Positions 6,648 through 17,040 are shown, counted from the stretch's first letter. The stretch is 64,000 nt of DNA from Pseudomonadota bacterium (GCA_021805545.1 JAJZFB010000044.1:21311-85310); one strand, 5' to 3'. Made by a program: numbers and translations. Notes: generated by a model not told the origin, from the sequence alone.

Positions 6648-9356
6648 TCAAACTTTCCCGTGGCAGTATTTATACTTTTTGCCGGAGCCGCACGGGCAGG
6701 CCGAGTTGCGCGGTGTGGCGCCCCAGGTTTCGGGCCGGGCCGGGTCCACATCATCCTCGCGGTAGGGGCGCACGCGGTCCATTTCATGAATCACCGGGTC
6801 GGCCAATGCCAGGTCCCCCCCCATATGCCCGGGCAGCGGGTGGCTTTCCTGCATTTCCACGGGCGGCGGCGGCGGCGGGGCTTCGGGCAGCACCACATGC
6901 GAGACCATGCTGGTCACGCGCTCCTTCAGCTCATCCAGCATGGAGGAGAACATGGCGAAGGCTTCGCGCTTATATTCATTCAGCGGGTCGCGCTGGCCGT
7001 AGCCGCGCAGGCCAATGCCCTGGCGCAGATAATCCAGCGCCAGCAAGTGCTCTTTCCATACATGGTCGAGCGTTTGCAACAGAATCGATTTCTCGATGTA
7101 ATTGGTCAGCTCCTCGCCAAAGCGCGCGGCCTTGGCGCTGGCGGCCTCGGCGGCGACTTGTTCAATGCGCTCACGCAAATGCCGCTCGTCAATGCCTTCC
7201 TCCGCCGCCCATTCCACAATGGGCAGCTCCAGCGCCAAAATGCGCGTGATGTCCTCCGCCAGCTCCGCGCTCTGCCATTGCTCGGCAAAGGCTTTTTCAG
7301 GAATACGGCTGGCGACGAGCGTGCCGGTCACATCCTCGCGCATTTCGGTGATGATCTCGGAGACAGAGTCCGCGCGCATGAACTCGCGGCGCTGGGCATA
7401 AACCTCTTTGCGCTGGTCGTTCATCACGTCATCATATTTCAGCACATTCTTGCGAATGTCGAAATTGCGGATTTCGACCTTCTTCTGCGCCTTCTCCAGC
7501 GCCTTGTTGATCCAGGGGTGGATGATCGCCTCACCGTGCTGCAACCCCAGGCGCTGCAGCATCCCGCCCATGCGCTCAGAGCCGAAAATGCGCATCAGAT
7601 CATCTTCCAGCGAGAGGAAGAAGCGTGAGGCGCCAGGGTCGCCCTGGCGGCCAGAGCGTCCGCGCAGCTGGTTGTCAACGCGCCGGCTCTCATGCCGTTC
7701 GGTGCCAATTACAAACAGCCCGCCCGCCGCCAGGGCTTTTTCATGGTTGGCGTCAATTTCGGCCCGCAACGCAGCCGGGTCCATGTGCGGCTCCAGGGCC
7801 AGGCGCATCTCGTAATTGCCGCCCAGCTTAATATCCGTGCCGCGCCCGGCCATGTTGGTGGCTATGGTAATGGCGCCCGGCACACCAGCCTGGGCGATAA
7901 TAACCGCCTCCTGCTCGTGGAAGCGCGCATTCAGCACGTTATGCTGGATACGCCGCTGGTTCAGCAGGCCCGAGAGGATCTCGCTCTTCTCGATGCTCGT
8001 GGTGCCCACCAGCACGGGCTGGCCGCGCTCGCGGCATTCCTGAATGAGGTTGATGACCGCCTCGTATTTCTCCGCCGCGGTGCGGTATACCTCGTCATCC
8101 TGGTCGTCGCGCACCACCTTCACGTTGGTGGGAATTTCCACCACCTGCAGCTTGTAGATTTCCTCGAACTCATCTGCCTCGGTCATGGCCGTGCCGGTCA
8201 TGCCGGCCAGCTTGGGGTAGGTGCGGAAATAATTCTGGAAGGTGATGGAGGCCAGTGTCTGGTTCTCTTTCTGAACCTCGACCTTTTCCTTGGCTTCCAG
8301 CGCCTGGTGCAGCCCGTCGGAATAACGGCGGCCCTCCAGCATGCGGCCGGTAAACTCGTCGATGATGACGATTTTATCGTCGCGCACGATGTAATCCACG
8401 TCACGCGCGTACAAGGTGCGGGCGCGTAAAGATTGCTGCACATGGTGCACGAGCGAGATGTTGTTGAGGTCGTACAGCCCGCCGGTGAGCAACCCGGCCT
8501 CCTGCAACATGGCCTCCACGATTTCCGCCCCATCCTCCGTCATGGTCACGGTGCGGGCTTTTTCATCTTTCTCGTAATATTCATGCTTGCCATCCGCGCT
8601 CACCTGCCCGCGCTTGATAAAGGCGGCGGCAATCTCATCCACCTGGGCGTACAGGGCGGTTGGCTCGTCCGAGGGGCCCGAGATAATCAGCGGCGTGCGG
8701 GCCTCGTCGATGAGGATGCTATCCACCTCGTCCACGATGGCGAAGTTGAATGGCCGCTGGACCATATCCTCCAGCCGGTATTTCATGTTGTCGCGCAGGT
8801 AATCAAAGCCGAATTCGTTATTCGTGCCGTAGGTCACATCGGCCGCATAGGCGTCGCGCCGCTCCGGCTCGTCCCTGTTGGGAATAATCACGCCAGTGGT
8901 GAGGCCCAGAAAACCATAGAGCCGGCCCATCTGCTCGGCATCGCGCCGGGCCAGGTACTCGTTCACCGTCACCACATGCACGCCCTTGCCCGAGAGCGCG
9001 TTAAGGTACACGGCCAGCGTGGCCACCAGGGTTTTGCCTTCGCCGGTTTTCATCTCGGCAATGCGGCCCTGGTGCAGCACCATGCCGCCAATCAGCTGCA
9101 CGTCGAAATGCCGCATCCCCAGCACGCGGCTGCTGGCCTCGCGCACCACGGCAAAGGCCTCCACCAGCAAATCGTCCAGCGTTTCGCCTTGGGCCAGCCG
9201 GGCTTTCAATTCATCCGTCTTGGCGGCCAGGGCCGCATCGTCCAGCGCCTGAATTTGCGGTTCCAGCGCATTTATGGCGGCAACCCGGCGCTTGAACCCT
9301 TTCAGGATACGGTCATTGCTGGTGCCGAGAATGGCGCGGGCGAAGTTGAGAAGCAT
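6648..9356 (-). CDS. secA: Preprotein translocase ATPase SecA
   Basis: This is full-length SecA (902 residues), the motor that drives unfolded preproteins through SecYEG at the inner membrane. It has Walker A MKTGEGKT (102-109) in NBD1, a DEAD-like segment [20 protein letters not shown] near 210, NBD2 motifs GTTSIEKSE and [13 protein letters not shown], and the [11 protein letters not shown] segment. The extreme C terminus carries the zinc-binding SecB/ribosome tail [15 protein letters not shown], preceded by a Pro-rich linker. It is monocistronic, with the lipoprotein gene upstream on the same strand. The long plus-strand frames opposite it are composition artefacts. Confidence 0.98.
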   Translation of the reverse strand: MLLNFARAILGTSNDRILKGFKRRVAAINALEPQIQALDDAALAAKTDELKARLAQGETLDDLLVEAFAVVREASSRVLGMRHFDVQLIGGMVLHQGRIAEMKTGEGKTLVATLAVYLNALSGKGVHVVTVNEYLARRDAEQMGRLYGFLGLTTGVIIPNRDEPERRDAYAADVTYGTNNEFGFDYLRDNMKYRLEDMVQRPFNFAIVDEVDSILIDEARTPLIISGPSDEPTALYAQVDEIAAAFIKRGQVSADGKHEYYEKDEKARTVTMTEDGAEIVEAMLQEAGLLTGGLYDLNNISLVHHVQQSLRARTLYARDVDYIVRDDKIVIIDEFTGRMLEGRRYSDGLHQALEAKEKVEVQKENQTLASITFQNYFRTYPKLAGMTGTAMTEADEFEEIYKLQVVEIPTNVKVVRDDQDDEVYRTAAEKYEAVINLIQECRERGQPVLVGTTSIEKSEILSGLLNQRRIQHNVLNARFHEQEAVIIAQAGVPGAITIATNMAGRGTDIKLGGNYEMRLALEPHMDPAALRAEIDANHEKALAAGGLFVIGTERHESRRVDNQLRGRSGRQGDPGASRFFLSLEDDLMRIFGSERMGGMLQRLGLQHGEAIIHPWINKALEKAQKKVEIRNFDIRKNVLKYDDVMNDQRKEVYAQRREFMRADSVSEIITEMREDVTGTLVASRIPEKAFAEQWQSAELAEDITRILALELPIVEWAAEEGIDERHLRERIEQVAAEAASAKAARFGEELTNYIEKSILLQTLDHVWKEHLLALDYLRQGIGLRGYGQRDPLNEYKREAFAMFSSMLDELKERVTSMVSHVVLPEAPPPPPPVEMQESHPLPGHMGGDLALADPVIHEMDRVRPYREDDVDPARPETWGATPRNSACPCGSGKKYKYCHGKV

Positions 9357-9435
9357 TTTTGGGCGGATTCCGCAGGGTTTGTGGGTATTGGCGCCGTTTC
9401 ACATAGGCGCGGGGGGCAGGGGGGTCAAATCTCCG

Positions 9436-10002
9436 TCAGGGCGCGGCGCCGGGGTGGGCGGCGGCATAGGCAAGCTGGTCTGGGGTCTCCTGAAAACCAA
9501 CCAGAATCTCCGTGTTCGCCGTATCGGGCATATTTGGCAGTTCTATCTTTACCGGCTTGGCCAGGGCGCCCGTGGTGGTGTTGTTGCCGGCAAATTTCAG
9601 TGTCTGGCTGTACAGGACTTTCTGGATGATATTATTCCCCGCCGTAATGGCGGCAAACCAGGGCAGGCTGAGCGGGGCGCCATTATTGGCTGGCCCGTTA
9701 TCGGCCAGGAAGGTGGCGCGCACCGTCACCAGCACCGCGTTCTTTTTCTTCTCCAGCTTGCACGCGCCTGATACGCCGGTGATCTGCGCCGTGCTGACCC
9801 GTGCCGCCACATCCTGCCGGTTGGGCAGAAACAGGGTGAGTGTCTGCGCCTGCTGCAACACGGCCACTTGCGGGCAATAGAAGGGCACAGGCCCCTGCGC
9901 CGCGGGCATGGCCTTGGCGGTGGTGGCGGGCTTATGCGGGCTGCCCCCGCAAGCGGCGAGGGGGAGCAGGGCAGCCAGGATGAGGAGGCGAAAATTCTTC
10001 AT
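9436..10002 (-). CDS. Predicted lipoprotein of unknown function
   Basis: This 188-residue protein begins MKNFRLLILAALLPLAACGG, a classic signal peptide with lipobox LAAC and lipidation at Cys18. The start at 10002 is supported by AGGGAGG seven bases upstream; the longer frame to 10038 would bury the signal. The mature part is Ala/Pro-rich at first, then has a probable beta-rich domain containing KLEKKKNAVLVTVRATF. It lies between secA and divergent thrB. I do not recognise the family. Confidence 0.7.
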   Translation of the reverse strand: MKNFRLLILAALLPLAACGGSPHKPATTAKAMPAAQGPVPFYCPQVAVLQQAQTLTLFLPNRQDVAARVSTAQITGVSGACKLEKKKNAVLVTVRATFLADNGPANNGAPLSLPWFAAITAGNNIIQKVLYSQTLKFAGNNTTTGALAKPVKIELPNMPDTANTEILVGFQETPDQLAYAAAHPGAAP

Positions 10003-10046
10003 GGCGCCTCCCTTGCCAGAATTTTCGCGCCCGGTCATCTACGCGC

Positions 10047-11006
10047 ATGGCAGTTTATACAGAAGTCACCGACGAGGCGCTGACCGCGTTCCTTGGTTTG
10101 TACGATATCGGCGCCCTGCGCGCCTATCGCGGTATTGCCGAGGGGGTGGAGAACAGCAATTACGCCCTCAAGACCAGCGCCGGGGACTTCATCCTCACCT
10201 TGTACGAAAAACGGGTGAACCCCGAGGATTTGCCCTGGTTTCTGGGGCTTATGGAGCATCTGGCGGCGCAGGGCCTGTCCTGTCCGCTGCCGGTGCGCGC
10301 GCGCGATGGGCGTAACCTCAACCCGCTGGCGGGCAAAATCGCCGCCATCACCACCTTCCTGCCCGGCATCTGGCCGCGCCGCGTGCTTATCGAGCATTGC
10401 GAGAAGCTGGGCGCCGCCCTGGCCCAGCTTCACCAGGCCGGCCAGGGCTTTGCCCCCACCCGCAGGAATGGTCTTGGCCCGGATGGCTGGGCGCCCTTGC
10501 TGCAAAAATGCCTGCCCCAGGCGGACCAGGTGCTGGCCGGGCTGGGCGCGGAGCTTACCGCCTGGCTGGCGCAGATTACCGCCGCCTGGCCGCAAGGCCT
10601 GCCCGTGGGGCATATCCATGCCGATCTGTTCCCGGATAATGTGTTCTTCCTCGACGGCAAAATCTCCGGCCTGATCGATTTCTACTTCGCCTGCACCGAT
10701 ATTTACGCCTACGATGTGGCGGTGTGCCTGAACGCCTGGTGCTTCGAACGCGATTTCTCCTTCAACGCCACCAAATCCCGCGCCTTGCTGCGCGGCTACA
10801 CGGCGCACCGGCCCCTGAGCGGGGCCGAGATGGCAGCACTGCCCGTGCTGGCCCAGGGGGCGGCGCTGCGCTTCCTGCTCACCAGGCTGTATGACTGGCT
10901 GAACACGCCGGAAGGCGCGATGGTCACACCCAAGGACCCGCTGGATTATTACCGCCGCCTGCGTTTCCACCTCGCTGCCAAGGATGCTTCGGCCTATGGC
11001 GTCTGA
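10047..11006 (+). CDS. thrB: Homoserine kinase (aminoglycoside-phosphotransferase fold)
   Basis: This 319-residue kinase of the ThrB2 type, common in alphaproteobacteria, phosphorylates homoserine with ATP in threonine synthesis. Seen in the sequence are [22 protein letters not shown] (nucleotide-binding lobe), [15 protein letters not shown] (catalytic loop with Asp and Asn) and [18 protein letters not shown] (metal-binding Asp). It overlaps rnhA by 11 bases, an arrangement often seen in this group. The alternative, another APH-fold small-molecule kinase, is unlikely. Confidence 0.9.
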   Translation: MAVYTEVTDEALTAFLGLYDIGALRAYRGIAEGVENSNYALKTSAGDFILTLYEKRVNPEDLPWFLGLMEHLAAQGLSCPLPVRARDGRNLNPLAGKIAAITTFLPGIWPRRVLIEHCEKLGAALAQLHQAGQGFAPTRRNGLGPDGWAPLLQKCLPQADQVLAGLGAELTAWLAQITAAWPQGLPVGHIHADLFPDNVFFLDGKISGLIDFYFACTDIYAYDVAVCLNAWCFERDFSFNATKSRALLRGYTAHRPLSGAEMAALPVLAQGAALRFLLTRLYDWLNTPEGAMVTPKDPLDYYRRLRFHLAAKDASAYGV

Positions 11007-11457
11007 CGATATTGTTGAAATCTGGACCGATGGCGGGTGCAGGCCCAACCCTGGCCCTGGCGGCTGGGGGGTGGTGCTGAAATTCAAGGATGTCCTCCGC
11101 GAATTATCCGGCGCCGAGGCGGACACCACCAATAACCGCATGGAGCTGACCGCGGCGGCCGAGGCGCTCTCGGCCCTTAAACGCCCCTGCAAGGTGGTGC
11201 TGCATACCGATAGCGAGTACCTGAAAAACGGCATAACCCGCTGGCATACGGGCTGGGTGCGCAAAAACTGGCGCAACGCGGCGGGCGACCCGGTGAAGAA
11301 CATGGATTTATGGCGCCGGATTCTGGATGCCGCCAAGCCGCATGACGTTGAATGGGTGTGGGTGCGTGGACATTCTGGAAATATAATGAACGAGCGTGCC
11401 GACATGCTGGCGACCGCAGCACGGGAGCAGCTGGAGCGCCGCGCCGCGGGCGTATAG
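10996..11457 (+). CDS. rnhA: Ribonuclease HI
   Basis: This 153-residue enzyme degrades the RNA strand of RNA-DNA hybrids. The four catalytic acids are visible: Asp in [17 protein letters not shown], Glu in [13 protein letters not shown], Asp in [12 protein letters not shown] and Asp in [11 protein letters not shown], with the conserved His in VRGHSG. I choose the ATG at 10996 ([10 protein letters not shown]), which overlaps the thrB end; four residues upstream another ATG is possible. Repeat B copy 2 follows it. Confidence 0.95.
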   Translation: MASDDIVEIWTDGGCRPNPGPGGWGVVLKFKDVLRELSGAEADTTNNRMELTAAAEALSALKRPCKVVLHTDSEYLKNGITRWHTGWVRKNWRNAAGDPVKNMDLWRRILDAAKPHDVEWVWVRGHSGNIMNERADMLATAAREQLERRAAGV

Positions 11458-11476
11458 CCTGCCTAAATCCATAAAA

Positions 11477-11536
11477 CAGAGCGCGATTCAGACTTTCGGA
11501 TCGCGCGCAAAGCGAGCGCATCTCAAGTCATCGCGC
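11477..11536. repeat. Repeat B, copy 2 (60 bp) with long inverted ends
   Basis: It matches 6537-6596. This copy has a 10-bp perfect inverted repeat at its ends (AGAGCGCGAT at 11478-11487, ATCGCGCTCT at 11530-11539), so the RNA could fold into one stem. It lies between the convergent rnhA and thiolase-fold genes and touches the latter's stop codon. Confidence 0.75.
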
Positions 11537-11537
11537 T

Positions 11538-12740
11538 CTAACAGCCGCGCAGCACCACGGCGGAGGGGTCGTGGAAGAAGCTGCCTATGCCGATGAGCGC
11601 GGTTTGCGCCCCTTGCACCTGCCGTTCGCCCTCCGTGCCGCGCAGCTGGCGCACCGCCTCGGCATAAAGGTTGGAGCCGCCGGCGCGCCCCATGGCCAGC
11701 CCGCCGCCATTGGTGTTCACCTCGGTCCGCCCGTTCAGCCGCAGCACATTGCGGCTGAAATCCCAGGAAGATTTGAAAAAATCAGCCGCTTCTCCAGGTT
11801 TGCAGAATCCCGCGGCCTCCGTCACGGCAATCGCATCCAGCGTGTAGCCGTCATAGGGGTAAAACAGGTCCATATCCGCCACCGTAATATCGCTGCGCGC
11901 CCATAGCCCTTGCAGCGCCACCCAGAAGGCATTCTCTGTCCAGCCCAGCGTGTTCTCGTAAAATTCGCCCACTCTTGCCCCGCCGAGCGACATGGCATGC
12001 ACATGGACCGGCTTCATCCGCATATCGCGTACCCGCTCCGCCGTGGTGATGATGAAAGCCTCGGCGCAATCCACCGGCACATCCATATCGGCAATCCGCA
12101 TCGGGTCCCATATCATCCGCGATTCGTAATAACCATCCAGCGTTATGGCGTTGCGCATCACCGCTGCCGGGTTGCGTGCGCCATGGGCGCGGTTGTTCAC
12201 CGCCATCAGCCCGAAGCAATCCTGGCCGGTGCCGTAATCATGCATATAACGCCGCATCATCGCGGCATAAGGCTCTCCGGAATGGACCCAGCGTTTGGCG
12301 AAATCGCCTAACCCCACATCGCCGCCAACATCGCCATATTGCGCGGCGCGCAGGCGGAACGGGTCGCGCGCGGCGGCGCGCGACATGCCGGTGCCGCGCA
12401 GATTGCTTTGCACCACCAGCACCGTATCGCACAAGCCGGAGAACACCGCCTCCACCGCATAGACGAAGGCCGAGCCCAGCCAGCCGTTTTTTACCCAGGT
12501 GCAGCGCTCTATGCCCAGCGCCCCTTGCAGGCTCAAAAAACCAGCCCCCCCCATGGCCAGCGGCGTCATGCCGGCACCGCATATGCCGTCAATCTCCTGC
12601 CGGCTGATGCCGGCATCGGCAATCGCCTTTACCGCCGCTTCCAGCCCCAGCGATAACTCGGTCCGCGCCAGATCGCGCCCATAGGCTGTCGATCCCACGC
12701 CGGCGACGGCGATTTTGTCCTTGAGCGGATTCCTAGCCAT
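11538..12740 (-). CDS. Thiolase-fold protein, SCP-x/Ltp2 type (acyl-CoA lyase or thiolase)
   Basis: This 400-residue protein has the thiolase fold of the SCP-x/lipid-transfer group. By eye the usual nucleophilic Cys is missing: the loop reads VKNGWLGSAFVYAVEAVF. The C-terminal block reads NTNGGGLAMGRAGGSN. Loss of the Cys is typical of Ltp2-like aldolases that split beta-hydroxyacyl-CoAs together with a DUF35 partner. Here the DUF35 gene lies directly upstream and overlaps by eight bases. I start at the ATG at 12740, not at an upstream in-frame codon. It ends the minus-strand operon starting at 19155. Confidence 0.75.
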   Translation of the reverse strand: MARNPLKDKIAVAGVGSTAYGRDLARTELSLGLEAAVKAIADAGISRQEIDGICGAGMTPLAMGGAGFLSLQGALGIERCTWVKNGWLGSAFVYAVEAVFSGLCDTVLVVQSNLRGTGMSRAAARDPFRLRAAQYGDVGGDVGLGDFAKRWVHSGEPYAAMMRRYMHDYGTGQDCFGLMAVNNRAHGARNPAAVMRNAITLDGYYESRMIWDPMRIADMDVPVDCAEAFIITTAERVRDMRMKPVHVHAMSLGGARVGEFYENTLGWTENAFWVALQGLWARSDITVADMDLFYPYDGYTLDAIAVTEAAGFCKPGEAADFFKSSWDFSRNVLRLNGRTEVNTNGGGLAMGRAGGSNLYAEAVRQLRGTEGERQVQGAQTALIGIGSFFHDPSAVVLRGC

Positions 12741-13179
12741 GCGCGTCACCTTCCGGCTGGAAGGCCGGCCATAGCCGTCCGTTTTCCTCAATCCATGTCA
12801 GCGCCACCGGCATGTCATGCGCCAGTGCCGCGGCCGGGCAATTCACCACGCGCGAGAGGTAACGCAAGCCCGGCTGCTCGGCGAGCTCGATCGCCGCGGC
12901 CTGCATTGGCTCCCGCAAAGGTTTGCCGGGATCACGCGACTGCATGATAAACGTGTACATATATAGCCGCCCTTTGCCGCTTACCTGCGTTGGCGTCACA
13001 TTCCACGAGAGGCATTGCGGGCAGAGCGGCCGGTGCGGATAAATCCATGTGCCGCATGCATCGCAGCGGTTGATGAGCAGCCTGCCCGCCATCAGCCCGC
13101 GATAATGCGCGATATTGTCATGGTCGATCCGCACATCATGAAAATGCGCGAACACCTCGTCATCGGATGGTTCGCTCAT
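12733..13179 (-). CDS. DUF35 zinc-ribbon/OB-fold acyl-CoA-binding partner
   Basis: This 148-residue protein has a rubredoxin-like zinc ribbon, CDACG...CPQC (about 37-56), followed by an OB-fold region. That is the architecture of ChsH2-type DUF35 proteins, which bind acyl-CoA and partner thiolase-fold lyases. The ATG at 13179 overlaps the ligase stop (ATGA-type), so translation is coupled. A longer frame upstream is ligase antiframe and is not used. It probably forms a complex with the product of the next gene. Confidence 0.82.
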   Translation of the reverse strand: MSEPSDDEVFAHFHDVRIDHDNIAHYRGLMAGRLLINRCDACGTWIYPHRPLCPQCLSWNVTPTQVSGKGRLYMYTFIMQSRDPGKPLREPMQAAAIELAEQPGLRYLSRVVNCPAAALAHDMPVALTWIEENGRLWPAFQPEGDAHG

Positions 13180-14837
13180 GCGGCGGCGTCCTTCTGGGCC
13201 CAGAGCAGCAAGGCCACGCGGTCCAGCTTGCCATTGGCCAGCCGGGGCAGCGCCTCCACGAATTCGATCTCGCGTGGAATCTTGAAATGCGCGAGGCGCG
13301 GTTTCAGCCACAGCCGCAGCTCGTTTTCGCCAATCGGCATATCCGCGCGCGCGACGGCATAGAGCCGCACCGCCTCGCCCTTGCGCGCATCGGCAATGCC
13401 CACGGCGGCGCAATGTGTCACCGCCTCGTGGCGGGCCACCACGGCCTCCACCTCCTCCAGCGCCACATTCTCGCCGCCCACCTTGGCCATCAGCTTCAGC
13501 CTGCCCACGTATTTTACAAAACCCTGCGCATCGATGGTGACAAGATCCTCGCTATGCACCCAGCCTTCTTCATCCAGCGCGCGCGCCGTCTCCTCCGGTT
13601 TGTTCCAGTAGCCGCGCATCACATTGCCGCGCACCCAGGCCTCGCCCGCCTGGCCCGGCCCCACATCCTGGCCGGTCTGCGGATCCACCACGCGTATCTC
13701 ATTGCCATCCAGCGGCCGCCCGCCCGTCACCATCAGCTTGTCCGCAGGATCATCCGGGCTGGTTATGGCCGCCGGGCCGTAGGTTTCCGTCAGGCCAAAC
13801 GGGGTGAAGGCAAAATTCGCATTCGGCATCACGATCTTCGCCGCCGCGTTATGCTGATGCGCCAGCCGCACGGAAGGGAAGGTGAGCCCCTGCTCATAGG
13901 CCTCCATCACCACCTCCTTGCCGAGCACGCTGACGAAAATCGTGGCATTTTCCGCGCGAATGAGCCTGACGCCCAGCTTCACATCAAACGCCTCGGTAAA
14001 CACCAGTGTGCCGCCTATGGGGAGCATGCTCATCTGCCCGTAAATGCTGCCGCCGGCATGGAAAAACGGCATCATCGAAAAATACACATCCTCCCGCCGC
14101 ATACCGGTGCGCGCCCCGTGCAGAATGCCATTGGCCACGAAGCCGCCCTGCTGCAGCATCACGCCTTTCGGAAAGCCGGTGCTGCCGGACGTGTATTTAA
14201 TCATAATCAGATCATCGGGCGTCACCGCCGCCGCCATGCGATCGGCGGTTTCCACAGCGCCGCCCGCTTCCAGCGCCGCCCAGTCATACGCGCCAGGCTG
14301 TTGTGTGCCCTCCCGCGCGAACATCACCACATTGCGCAAATCCGGCAGTTCCGGCGCGAACAGCCCGCCCGGCCGGGCCGCTTTTGCGAATGCCGGGCAG
14401 ATTTCCGCCAGCATCTGCGGCATGTCCAGCGCGCGGAAGCGGTCCTGCATGATGAGATGCCGCGCCCCGGATTGGGCGATGCAATATTTCACTTCCGGTG
14501 CCTTCAGGAAGGTGTTGACCGGCACCACCACCGCGCCCAGCCGGGCGGTGGCAAAAGCGGAGATGATCCATTCCAGCCGGTTGGTCATCCACAGCACCAG
14601 GCGGTCTCCACGCTGCACGCCGATGCCAGCCAGCCCGGCAGAGAATTGCCGCACCCGCGCCAGCAGCGCACCATAGCTCAGGCGCTGCACATGCCCCGCA
14701 TCATCCGCCGCCACCAGGGCGATGTGTGCCGGGTCCAGCGCCGCGGCATCGGCAAGCGCCTGCCATAATGTGCGCGAGCGCGCTTGCGCCAGGCGGCGCT
14801 TGCCGTCTTCGCTGGCCGGTATCCAGGCGCTGCTCAT
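13176..14837 (-). CDS. Acyl-CoA synthetase (AMP-forming)
   Basis: This 553-residue ANL-superfamily ligase should activate a carboxylic acid with ATP and CoA. Motifs are IKYTSGSTGFPKGVMLQQGG (P-loop), LTETYG (A5), VHSEDLVTIDAQGFVKYVGR (A7-A8 hinge) and LPRLANGKLDR with the catalytic Lys near the C terminus. It overlaps both neighbours by four bases. The substrate is unknown, but the operon suggests a carboxylate intermediate of hydrophobic-compound breakdown. Confidence 0.88.
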   Translation of the reverse strand: MSSAWIPASEDGKRRLAQARSRTLWQALADAAALDPAHIALVAADDAGHVQRLSYGALLARVRQFSAGLAGIGVQRGDRLVLWMTNRLEWIISAFATARLGAVVVPVNTFLKAPEVKYCIAQSGARHLIMQDRFRALDMPQMLAEICPAFAKAARPGGLFAPELPDLRNVVMFAREGTQQPGAYDWAALEAGGAVETADRMAAAVTPDDLIMIKYTSGSTGFPKGVMLQQGGFVANGILHGARTGMRREDVYFSMMPFFHAGGSIYGQMSMLPIGGTLVFTEAFDVKLGVRLIRAENATIFVSVLGKEVVMEAYEQGLTFPSVRLAHQHNAAAKIVMPNANFAFTPFGLTETYGPAAITSPDDPADKLMVTGGRPLDGNEIRVVDPQTGQDVGPGQAGEAWVRGNVMRGYWNKPEETARALDEEGWVHSEDLVTIDAQGFVKYVGRLKLMAKVGGENVALEEVEAVVARHEAVTHCAAVGIADARKGEAVRLYAVARADMPIGENELRLWLKPRLAHFKIPREIEFVEALPRLANGKLDRVALLLWAQKDAAA

Positions 14838-15949
14838 GCCACGAACTCAGGCCGGTTGAGCCGGAACAGCCGCGCCGCATTGCCGCCGATGATCCCGGCT
14901 CTGTCCGCCGCGCTGATCTCGATGCCCTCGAACAGCCGTGCCAGCACCTCTTTCGAGCGCGGGAACGTGCCCTCGTGATGCGGATAATCCGCGCCCCACA
15001 TCAAGGCCTTTGTGCCGGTCACGGCGCGGGACATGATGCAGGCCCGGTCGTACTGAAACGAGCAGGCCACCTGGCGGGCGATAATCTCGCTGGGGTAGAG
15101 CGAAAGTTTCGGCCGCACGAAACTTTCATGCGCATCGTAGACCTCATCCATGCGCTCGGCCAAAGCCGCCAGCCAGCTCGCCCCGCCTTCGATCACGCAA
15201 ACCTTCGCGCCGGGAAACCGGTCCAGCAGCCCTCCCGCCACCATCGTCATGATGGTGATGAAACCATCGCAGGCCTGCACGGTATAATTCGCCACCGCCC
15301 CGCCAGGCCCGCGAAAACTGCGCACATCATTGCGTCCCGTGCCGGTATGCAGCACGAACACGATGCCCAGCCGTTCGGCCGCCGCGAAGACCGGATCCCA
15401 GGCATCGCTCTGATAAGCCGGCAGGCCGGAATTCTGCTCGATCACGCTTGGCAGCATGGCGGCGGTAAAGCCCAGCCGCGCCAGCCGCTCCATCTCCGCC
15501 ACCGTGTTGCGCAAGTCCCGCACTGGCAAAATCCCGCAACGCACAAATGTATCCGTGTGGTCCTTGAGCAAGCCGTGGCACCAGCCGTTATACAATTGCG
15601 CCGAGGCCAGCTCGGCTTCCGGATTCTCGATCATGAAGGCAGTGAGCCCAAGCGAGGGAAACACGATCTCCGCATCCACCCCGTCGAGCTGCATATCCTT
15701 CAGCCGGAATTCCACCTCGCGGTTGCCGCGCCTGTCTGGCCGGCCGAACGGCTCGCCATCCGGCCCCAGCCGCGGCGGGCCGGTGTTGATGCGGGTTTTC
15801 TGCAAAACCGTCTCTCCCGCCAGAGAGACAATATAATCCCCGCGCTTCTCGCTCCGCAGCCCGAGCGGGCGCAGCGAAGGCGGCAGGCCCTCGCTGAACA
15901 GAGTGGAGGGCTCGACCAGATGACCATCGGCACTGAAGACGAAACTCAT
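14834..15949 (-). CDS. Amidohydrolase-family metal enzyme (PF04909 type)
   Basis: This 371-residue TIM-barrel protein begins FVFSADGHLVEP, the SADGHxxEP form of the N-terminal metal motif, and has GADYPHHEGTFP near the C terminus with the conserved Asp and His. The family includes decarboxylases and hydrolases such as ACMS decarboxylase and resorcylate decarboxylase. It probably hydrolyses or decarboxylates a ring-cleavage or cyclic diketone-type intermediate. The Shine-Dalgarno is GGAGAAG. It overlaps DUF2889 by four bases. A paralogue lies at 17947. Confidence 0.78.
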   Translation of the reverse strand: MSFVFSADGHLVEPSTLFSEGLPPSLRPLGLRSEKRGDYIVSLAGETVLQKTRINTGPPRLGPDGEPFGRPDRRGNREVEFRLKDMQLDGVDAEIVFPSLGLTAFMIENPEAELASAQLYNGWCHGLLKDHTDTFVRCGILPVRDLRNTVAEMERLARLGFTAAMLPSVIEQNSGLPAYQSDAWDPVFAAAERLGIVFVLHTGTGRNDVRSFRGPGGAVANYTVQACDGFITIMTMVAGGLLDRFPGAKVCVIEGGASWLAALAERMDEVYDAHESFVRPKLSLYPSEIIARQVACSFQYDRACIMSRAVTGTKALMWGADYPHHEGTFPRSKEVLARLFEGIEISAADRAGIIGGNAARLFRLNRPEFVA

Positions 15950-16947
15950 GGCTGCTTCTCCAAATAGCGCAGCAGCGCCGGTACATCCGCCAGCGCGCGC
16001 AAGGCGTCGTTAAGATGGGTGCATCCGGCCACGCCGCGCAGCTCGCCCAGCACGGCCTCGCGCAGCGCCGTCAGGCTTTTGCCCAGCATGCGCCCAACAT
16101 TTGCCGCCGCGGCGGGGCATTCGGCAAAGGGCAGCACGCGGGGTTCCGCCTCCAGCGACAGCAGCACCAGCGTGGCGGCATCGGCCGTTGCGCGAATGCG
16201 GTATTCATGCAGCGCCGCGCGCGGTCCTTCTGGCGTGGTGGCGCTGTCCTGAAAATGCGCGTCGATGTGGATCACCCCATCGCGCCACACATCAATCCGC
16301 CGCGCCCGCCGCATCCCCGCCCCGGGTGCCGCCGGAAACTCGTGCCAGCCTTGCGGGTCCACCGGATCGCGCAGCACACCGGCATCCACCCCATCCGCCG
16401 CCAGGCCCAGGCCGGAAGAGCCGGTGCGCAGCCCGGCGCAGATATTTTCCCGGTTGAAGGCGGCGGCGAATTTCGGATCGGCCTTGCGCGCCCGCATCTG
16501 CGCCAGCCATTCCGGGTCCCAGCGTGACCAGGCCCAGGGTGAGATCAGGCTGCTTCCGGCAATATCATCCAATATAAGATGCAGCGTTGTGCCATTGCGC
16601 CGCTCTTCCGGCAGTGCCCGGTCTATGGCGCCGCGCAAATGCCCGCCGGCGCGCTCCCCCACCAGTGCTTGCAAACCCGCCGGTGCGGGCGCGGCGCGCA
16701 GCGCCAGCAAGCGCCGCTCCGTATCGATGCTGGCCTCGAACGCGCCCTCGCCCAGCACCACGATGTCCTTGGCCCCTGGCGTGAAAATATCTCGTGCCCG
16801 CCCCAGCAGGCGCATGTGCCCGGCACGCCCGCCGGGCCAGTCCACATCTATGCTGGTGGTGCGGCGCACCGCCCCGGCCAGGCGCGCCGGCGCTGGCCCT
16901 GCCGGGGTTTTGGGCGGGGGCGCCAGAACTTCGCCGCTCACGGACAT
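15946..16947 (-). CDS. DUF2889 protein (long form), function unknown
   Basis: This 333-residue protein has the DUF2889 signature: an N-terminal RRTTSIDVDWPGG strand and a C-terminal AGCTHLNDALRALADV with a conserved Cys-Thr-His. The family function is not known. It is embedded in a CoA-ligase/DUF35/thiolase-fold operon, and a short relative at 32493 lies next to another DUF35/thiolase-fold pair. A role in the same acyl-CoA chemistry is therefore likely. The N terminus is Pro/Ala-rich. The start is supported by GAGGAAG. Confidence 0.7.
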   Translation of the reverse strand: MSVSGEVLAPPPKTPAGPAPARLAGAVRRTTSIDVDWPGGRAGHMRLLGRARDIFTPGAKDIVVLGEGAFEASIDTERRLLALRAAPAPAGLQALVGERAGGHLRGAIDRALPEERRNGTTLHLILDDIAGSSLISPWAWSRWDPEWLAQMRARKADPKFAAAFNRENICAGLRTGSSGLGLAADGVDAGVLRDPVDPQGWHEFPAAPGAGMRRARRIDVWRDGVIHIDAHFQDSATTPEGPRAALHEYRIRATADAATLVLLSLEAEPRVLPFAECPAAAANVGRMLGKSLTALREAVLGELRGVAGCTHLNDALRALADVPALLRYLEKQP

Positions 16948-17040
16948 TTTTGCTTCCTCATTACCTGTTCACTGTATGGCAAGGCCGGTGTACGGAATAT
17001 GGCGTATTATAATATGCCCCTCATCGGCAGAACCGATGGC

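Noticed and set aside
6303..7628. A 441-residue plus-strand open frame opposite the end of secA
   Set aside because: It is antisense to secA, shows no family features, and is explained by high GC content reducing stop codons.
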